Positions 5,556 to 6,633 of a DNA stretch of 6,633 nt are shown in pieces (the first letter of the stretch is position 1; every line of letters begins with the position of its first letter). The translations under genes were made by a program, and so were the position numbers. Location of the stretch: positions 1-6,633 of the forward strand of contig CAIUWU010000224.1 in NCBI GenBank assembly GCA_903902945.1, written 5' to 3'. This DNA comes from an uncultured Pseudomonadota bacterium. GTDB taxonomy: Bacteria > Pseudomonadota > Gammaproteobacteria > Methylococcales > Methylomonadaceae. The notes under the pieces were generated by a model. The model did no database searches and was not told where the DNA came from. It worked only from the letters and a program-made list of their open reading frames with translations.

Positions 5556-6633
5556 ACATACGCATCCCTTTCATATTACTTTTCAGACCGCGCATCATGT
5601 TCACAATATTGCCCTTGCTAAACTTTTTCATCATTTTTTCCATCATCTGATGCTGTTTCAAAATGCGGTTAACTGCTTGCAAATCCTGACCACAACCATT
5701 GGCGATACGCTGCTTACGATTGCCTTTGATCAAATCAGGGAAACGCCTTTCTTGCGGGGTCATTGAGTTAATCACGGCAATTTGACGCGCCAAATCCCTG
5801 TCATCGACCTTATCTTTCAAGTCTTTCGGAATTCCGCCCATACCCGGCAATTTGTCCATCATGGCGGACAGCCCCCCCATATTTTGCATCTGCTCCAACT
5901 GCTCTTTCAGGTCGTTGAGATCAAAGCTTTTGCCTTTTTGAATCTTCTTGGCCAGTTGTTCAGCTTTTTGCTTATCAACTTTTTGCTCGATATCTTCAAT
6001 CAGCGACAGTACATCGCCCATACCCAGAATACGTGAGGCCAGACGATCCGGATAGAAAGGCTCCAAGGCATCGGTTTTTTCACCAACCCCGATAAACTTG
6101 ATTGGCTTGCCAGTGATATGACGAATCGACAACGCCGCACCGCCACGCGCATCACCATCGGCCTTGGTCAGAATCACACCGGTCAACGGCAATGCATCAT
6201 GGAAAGCTTTGGCGGTATTTGCCGCATCCTGCCCCGTCATGCTATCGACGACAAACAGGGTTTCAATCGGCTTGATCGCAGCATGCAGAGCTTTGATCTC
6301 AGTCATCATTTCATCATCGATATGCAGACGACCTGCCGTATCGACAATCAGGACATCCAGAAACTGACGCCTGGCCTGATCTAATGCACGGTTAACGATA
6401 TCAACCGGTTTTTCCGACACATCACTTTCGAAAAATTTCAGACCAACTTCATCAGCCAGAGTCTGTAATTGCTTGATCGCCGCCGGACGGTAAACGTCGA
6501 CACTGACCACACCCACTTTTTTCTTTTTCTTTTCTTTGAGATGACGACCCAACTTGGCAGCCGTAGTGGTTTTACCCGCACCTTGCAGGCCTGCCATGAA
6601 AATGATGGCCGGTGGATTAGTACGTAAATTCAG
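5554..6633 (-). CDS. ffh: Signal recognition particle protein Ffh (SRP54), 5' end beyond the right edge
   Basis: Ffh binds 4.5S RNA and signal sequences of nascent membrane proteins and delivers them to FtsY at the inner membrane. The visible part is 359 residues; alignment to E. coli Ffh (453 residues) suggests about 92 N-terminal residues (the N domain) lie off the edge. In window numbering the G domain shows the P-loop GLQGAGKTT (15-23), DVYRPAA (46-52), DTAGR (98-102), TKAD followed by GDARGG (156-165) and GVGEK (182-186). The Met-rich M domain follows, with the RNA-binding KGNRKQRIANGCG (303-315) and a basic Met-rich tail ending GMRM. The frame is intact through the edge. An ATG at 6597 lies inside the P-loop region and is not the true start. 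The rpsP operon begins 76 bases after its stop. Confidence 0.98.
   Translation of the reverse strand: MNLRTNPPAIIFMAGLQGAGKTTTAAKLGRHLKEKKKKKVGVVSVDVYRPAAIKQLQTLADEVGLKFFESDVSEKPVDIVNRALDQARRQFLDVLIVDTAGRLHIDDEMMTEIKALHAAIKPIETLFVVDSMTGQDAANTAKAFHDALPLTGVILTKADGDARGGAALSIRHITGKPIKFIGVGEKTDALEPFYPDRLASRILGMGDVLSLIEDIEQKVDKQKAEQLAKKIQKGKSFDLNDLKEQLEQMQNMGGLSAMMDKLPGMGGIPKDLKDKVDDRDLARQIAVINSMTPQERRFPDLIKGNRKQRIANGCGQDLQAVNRILKQHQMMEKMMKKFSKGNIVNMMRGLKSNMKGMRM

Noticed and set aside
1..6633. Mobile element, CRISPR array, phage or defence genes.
   Set aside because: No direct repeat array, transposase or terminal inverted repeat was seen. XerD is the housekeeping recombinase by sequence and length, not a phage or integron integrase.

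Overview
The window holds a tightly packed housekeeping locus of a Gram-negative bacterium, most likely a gammaproteobacterium. TrmD, L19, S16, XerD, ThrS and Ffh all read close to their Escherichia coli and Pseudomonas counterparts. A UDP-GlcNAc acyltransferase of the LpxA family also implies an outer membrane with lipid A. GC content looks close to 50%. The species cannot be fixed from sequence alone; a methanotroph-like gammaproteobacterium is only a guess. Every gene lies on the minus strand, so transcription runs from the right edge to the left edge.

Right to left: ffh (5' end beyond the window), an inverted repeat at its stop codon, a promoter, then the trmD operon rpsP-rimM-trmD-rplS. 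A strong, nearly symmetric terminator closes that operon. Next come xerD and an LpxA-like gene, joined by a 5-base gap with the second gene's ribosome binding site inside the first. A consensus stable-RNA promoter with a GC-rich discriminator then drives tRNA-Val(GAC), which has its own intrinsic terminator. Finally thrS starts only 15 bases after that terminator and runs off the left edge with about 90 C-terminal residues missing. No stretch over 300 bases lacks a gene, and I saw no mobile element, CRISPR array or phage remnant.

Functionally the locus is about making and using ribosomes: protein targeting (Ffh), small and large subunit proteins (S16, L19), 30S maturation (RimM), tRNA m1G37 methylation (TrmD), a valine tRNA and threonyl-tRNA synthetase. 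XerD (chromosome dimer resolution) and the lipid A type acyltransferase are the two genes outside that theme. Four starts needed correction or special justification: xerD (GTG at 3505), rimM (forced TTG at 5219), trmD (ATG at 4702) and rplS (ATG at 3948).

I do not see a novel system here. The points most worth a second look are the LpxA-like enzyme standing outside any visible lipid A cluster with two active-site substitutions, the absence of room for a thrS promoter downstream of the tRNA-Val terminator, a possible xerD promoter buried in the rplS terminator, and the alternation of strong and weak translation signals in the trmD operon.
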